NCBI GenBank assembly: GCA_944392765.1
Contig: CALXXU010000010.1
Coordinates: 1 to 53,009 of the forward strand
Source: an uncultured Anaerobiospirillum sp.
GTDB taxonomy: Bacteria; Pseudomonadota; Gammaproteobacteria; Enterobacterales; Succinivibrionaceae
Direction of reading: 5' to 3'
Length of the DNA: 53,009 nucleotides
Shown piece by piece: positions 50,862-53,009 of this stretch; the stretch's first letter is position 1, and each line of letters starts with the position of its first letter. Below the pieces are notes generated by a model that saw nothing but the letters and a program-made list of their open reading frames with translations, was not told the origin of the DNA and did not search any database. Made by a program: the position numbers and the translations under genes.

Positions 50862-50976
50862 GCGCAATGATTTAGGGCGCAGCATCGATTTAGGATGCGG
50901 CATTGATTTAGGATGCGGCATCAATTTATGGTGTGGCATCGATTTAAGGCGCGGCATCAATTTATGGTGCGGCATT
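50855..50976. repeat. 18-bp tandem repeat after motY
   Basis: Six units of the type GATTTAGGATGCGGCATC (50869-50976). A more degenerate preceding unit (about 50855-50868) covers the motY stop TAA (50859-50861). Confidence 0.85.
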
Positions 50977-51125
50977 GTGCGCTAAGATAACCCAACCAGA
51001 CCTAACTTTGGGCTGTGCCTTCGGTACGCCTTTCCTGGGATCAAGCCTTGGTGGCTGGGTCTTGGGGCTAGGGTTGGTTGGGTTTTGTTTTTGGGATTTC
51101 TTCTCTTTCTTGCTGAGGCGGGCAT

Positions 51126-52880
51126 ATGGCCAACGTACTTAAAAAGATTAAGGCAAAGGAGCGCCGCGAAAAAAGCCGGTTCCAACAACGCGCGATCATG
51201 GCTCTGATTGGTCTGCTCTTTTTTGCGGCTATCTTCGTCGGATGCCTGTGGATTTACACCTCGACGGTAGAAAGTGAGCGACGCGGTTTGACTGAACAAG
51301 GCATTAACGCGCTGACTTATTCCAACTTTACCGATGCTGCACATTTGCTCGAGCAGGCTGCTCAAAAGGGTGAGCCTTATGCCTATGAGTTCTTAGCTTG
51401 GATGTACGCTAGTGGCGGTCATTACGAAGATGCCACCCGCGTTGCCTTGCGTGCCGCCTCCATGCAGCGCCCAGTTGGCTATGAGGTCTTAGGCGATTTG
51501 GCCCTGTTAGGTTATGGTCCAGCCCAAGGTACGGCTGCCGCTATTTCTTACTTTGAGCAGGGCGCGTTAAAACAAGCCCGACGTGAGGCCTTGCAGCGTG
51601 CCGGTGAGTCAGAGCGTGATATTGTCGATATCTTATCGGAGTTTGAGCGCAATCCGGATGATCCGTCCGATCCTACCGCCTACCGCAATCCTGACGTACA
51701 AAAGCGCGCTTTAGAGCTCTTTACCGATATGGTGAGCCGCGCACTGCCGTTAGCGCCTGATGCTGACTCTTTTAGCGAGCTCATCATGAAGGCCTATAAC
51801 AAGGGCGCTAAGAATTTAGAGCTTGAGATGGGCGACATGCTCTTTATCGGCGGTGATAAGGCCGCTGCTAATGCTCAGGCCGCGGTAGAGCATTGGCAAC
51901 GCGCCATGGATGCAGGCGTAGAGCGCGCCTATGTGCGCTTAGCAGGTGCCTATTGGCATGGTTACTCTGTGATGCGTGACCCGCAAAACGCAATTGACCT
52001 CTATACCGTGGCTGCATCCAATAACCAAGACCCGGTGGCGATGTATGCTTTAGCGCTCATCAACCTGCGTTCGATCCTCAACCCTGATGATGTAGCCCGC
52101 AATAATGCCTTAAATCAAGCAGGTATTGAGTACTTAACCCAGGCGGCAGCGCAAGGTTATGGCCCAGCCAGCACCGCCTTAGGCGTCCTGGCCTTAACTG
52201 AGAACTCTGATCCTTTGGCTGCCAAGCGAGCCGCGCAATGGCTGCGTATTGCGGCGGTGGAGCAAAATGACATCAGTGGTCGTATTCTCTACGATTTGCT
52301 CTTGATCACCGGTACCGGAGTGGCGCAGTCCTTTACTGAGGGCTTTGATGATTTGATCTTGGTCGCTGAGGCTTATCCTCCGGCTCAAGGCATCTTAGAT
52401 TTGCTGCAAAAGCGCATTCCACCTGAGGTGGTCTTGCGTCAGGCTATGGCGTTGAGCAATCAAGTGCTTTTAGGTCACCTGGCCTATCGCGAGGGTGATC
52501 CGGTGGCCAAGCAGACCTTAACCGATCCAGTAACCGGCGAGGTGATCGCGCGTCCGTTCTCGTTCTATCAGTCGCTGACCAAGGTACCCGAAGATCTGCG
52601 CTTGCAATTTGGCCTCTTCAACTTCACGCCACCGAGCGACTTTACCAATATGTCGATCAGTGGGGAGCACATCTTAAGCCCTGACCTGGCCAAGATCATC
52701 ATTCAGTACGCGCCATCAACCGGTGCTGCCCCTTATGAGCCTTATCAAATGATGCCACGGCCGCTACCACCGCAGGTACCACCGACTTACGCCATCGGTT
52801 CCTTTGTGCCGCCGATTAGCTTACTTGAGCCCCAGCCGCTTTTGGAGCGTGGTACTGGCATTAACCGCACCTTGTTCTAA
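51126..52880 (+). CDS. Membrane-anchored Sel1-repeat (TPR-like) protein
   Basis: 584 residues, ATG 51126 with GAGG upstream. A basic N-terminus (KKIKAKERREKSRFQQR) precedes one membrane anchor (IMALIGLLFFAAIFVGCLWIY, about 24-44), so the rest is probably periplasmic. Sel1/TPR-like helical repeats follow, for example AAHLLEQAAQKGEPYAYEFLAWMYASGG, AVEHWQRAMDAGVERAYVRLAGAYWHGY and AIDLYTVAASNNQDPVAMYALALI. A C-terminal Pro-rich tail (PYEPYQMMPRPLPPQVPPTYA) ends the protein. Sel1 proteins act as scaffolds for protein complexes, often at the envelope or flagellar pole. The specific role is unknown. It follows motY on the same strand after 264 bp; a joint role in motility is a guess. Confidence 0.75.
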   Translation: MANVLKKIKAKERREKSRFQQRAIMALIGLLFFAAIFVGCLWIYTSTVESERRGLTEQGINALTYSNFTDAAHLLEQAAQKGEPYAYEFLAWMYASGGHYEDATRVALRAASMQRPVGYEVLGDLALLGYGPAQGTAAAISYFEQGALKQARREALQRAGESERDIVDILSEFERNPDDPSDPTAYRNPDVQKRALELFTDMVSRALPLAPDADSFSELIMKAYNKGAKNLELEMGDMLFIGGDKAAANAQAAVEHWQRAMDAGVERAYVRLAGAYWHGYSVMRDPQNAIDLYTVAASNNQDPVAMYALALINLRSILNPDDVARNNALNQAGIEYLTQAAAQGYGPASTALGVLALTENSDPLAAKRAAQWLRIAAVEQNDISGRILYDLLLITGTGVAQSFTEGFDDLILVAEAYPPAQGILDLLQKRIPPEVVLRQAMALSNQVLLGHLAYREGDPVAKQTLTDPVTGEVIARPFSFYQSLTKVPEDLRLQFGLFNFTPPSDFTNMSISGEHILSPDLAKIIIQYAPSTGAAPYEPYQMMPRPLPPQVPPTYAIGSFVPPISLLEPQPLLERGTGINRTLF

Positions 52881-52895
52881 ATCAATACTTCTTGC

Positions 52896-52932
52896 AAAAA
52901 AACAGCCCTGACTCAGTCAGGGCTGTTTTTTA
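52896..52932 (+). terminator. Intrinsic terminator of the Sel1 gene
   Basis: Perfect stem ACAGCCCTGACT (52902-52913) / AGTCAGGGCTGT (52915-52926), with an A run before and TTTTT after. The remaining 77 bp to the window edge show nothing. Confidence 0.92.
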
Positions 52933-53009
52933 GCCCAAAGTTTGCAGAATTGTTTCAATATAAGAAACGCCTGCGAATTTGGATGGGGCATCAGTAAGCC
53001 CAATCAGGC

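Overview
This window looks like chromosomal DNA of a fermentative, motile gammaproteobacterium, most plausibly of the Succinivibrionaceae (order Aeromonadales). That placement is an inference from gene content. RNase T, HrpA, an Usg homologue next to a FimV-like LysM protein, MotY, EIIA-Glc, a DUF533 protein and a typical TrxB are all gammaproteobacterial, and carbohydrate metabolism is prominent. There are no rRNA or tRNA genes, no CRISPR array, no phage module and no intact insertion sequence.

Layout. (1) 1-1.9 kb: a truncated AAA-ATPase-like gene and gapA, both on the minus strand. Two related structured RNA-like segments flank them, one of which is the 5' leader of gapA. (2) 2.6-10.3 kb: alpha-glucan genes malQ, glgB and glgX on the plus strand. 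(3) 10.5-15.6 kb: hrpA. (4) 15.7-19.6 kb: a possible 50-residue protein, a DUF533 protein, two tandem GNAT-like genes, an HPr-like phosphocarrier and a UmuD-like protein that has lost its catalytic dyad. (5) 20.5-27.5 kb: three paralogous chemoreceptors with a YbaK-type deacylase between the first two. (6) 27.6-37.5 kb: usg, a 2,503-residue FimV-like protein and an M15 peptidase. (7) 37.7-41.5 kb: a 1,290-residue protein with an Ala-rich middle and a C-terminal metallophosphoesterase whose metal-site motifs are altered. (8) 41.5-42.9 kb: a 1.3 kb stretch with no intact gene. (9) 43-49 kb: a ZraP/Spy-like periplasmic protein, trxB, rnt and a PTS cluster transcribed crr-ptsI-ptsH. (10) 49.8-52.9 kb: a MotY-like protein and a membrane-anchored Sel1-repeat protein.

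Themes. GapA, MalQ, GlgB, GlgX, EI, EIIA-Glc and two HPr proteins tie the region to sugar uptake and storage. The chemoreceptors and MotY tie it to swimming. Several proteins carry long low-complexity extensions (HrpA, FimV, DUF533, ZraP-like, phosphoesterase).

Most unusual signals. First, the two copies of a three-way-junction RNA motif, one in the gapA leader. Second, a recurrent pattern in which the last codons and stop codon of a gene are tandemly duplicated, with a different unit at each gene. Third, three intergenic segments of about 125-170 bp bounded by long imperfect inverted repeats. Fourth, the enzymes with substituted catalytic residues. Start codons were re-chosen from Shine-Dalgarno spacing and family N-termini where the longest open frame was too long.
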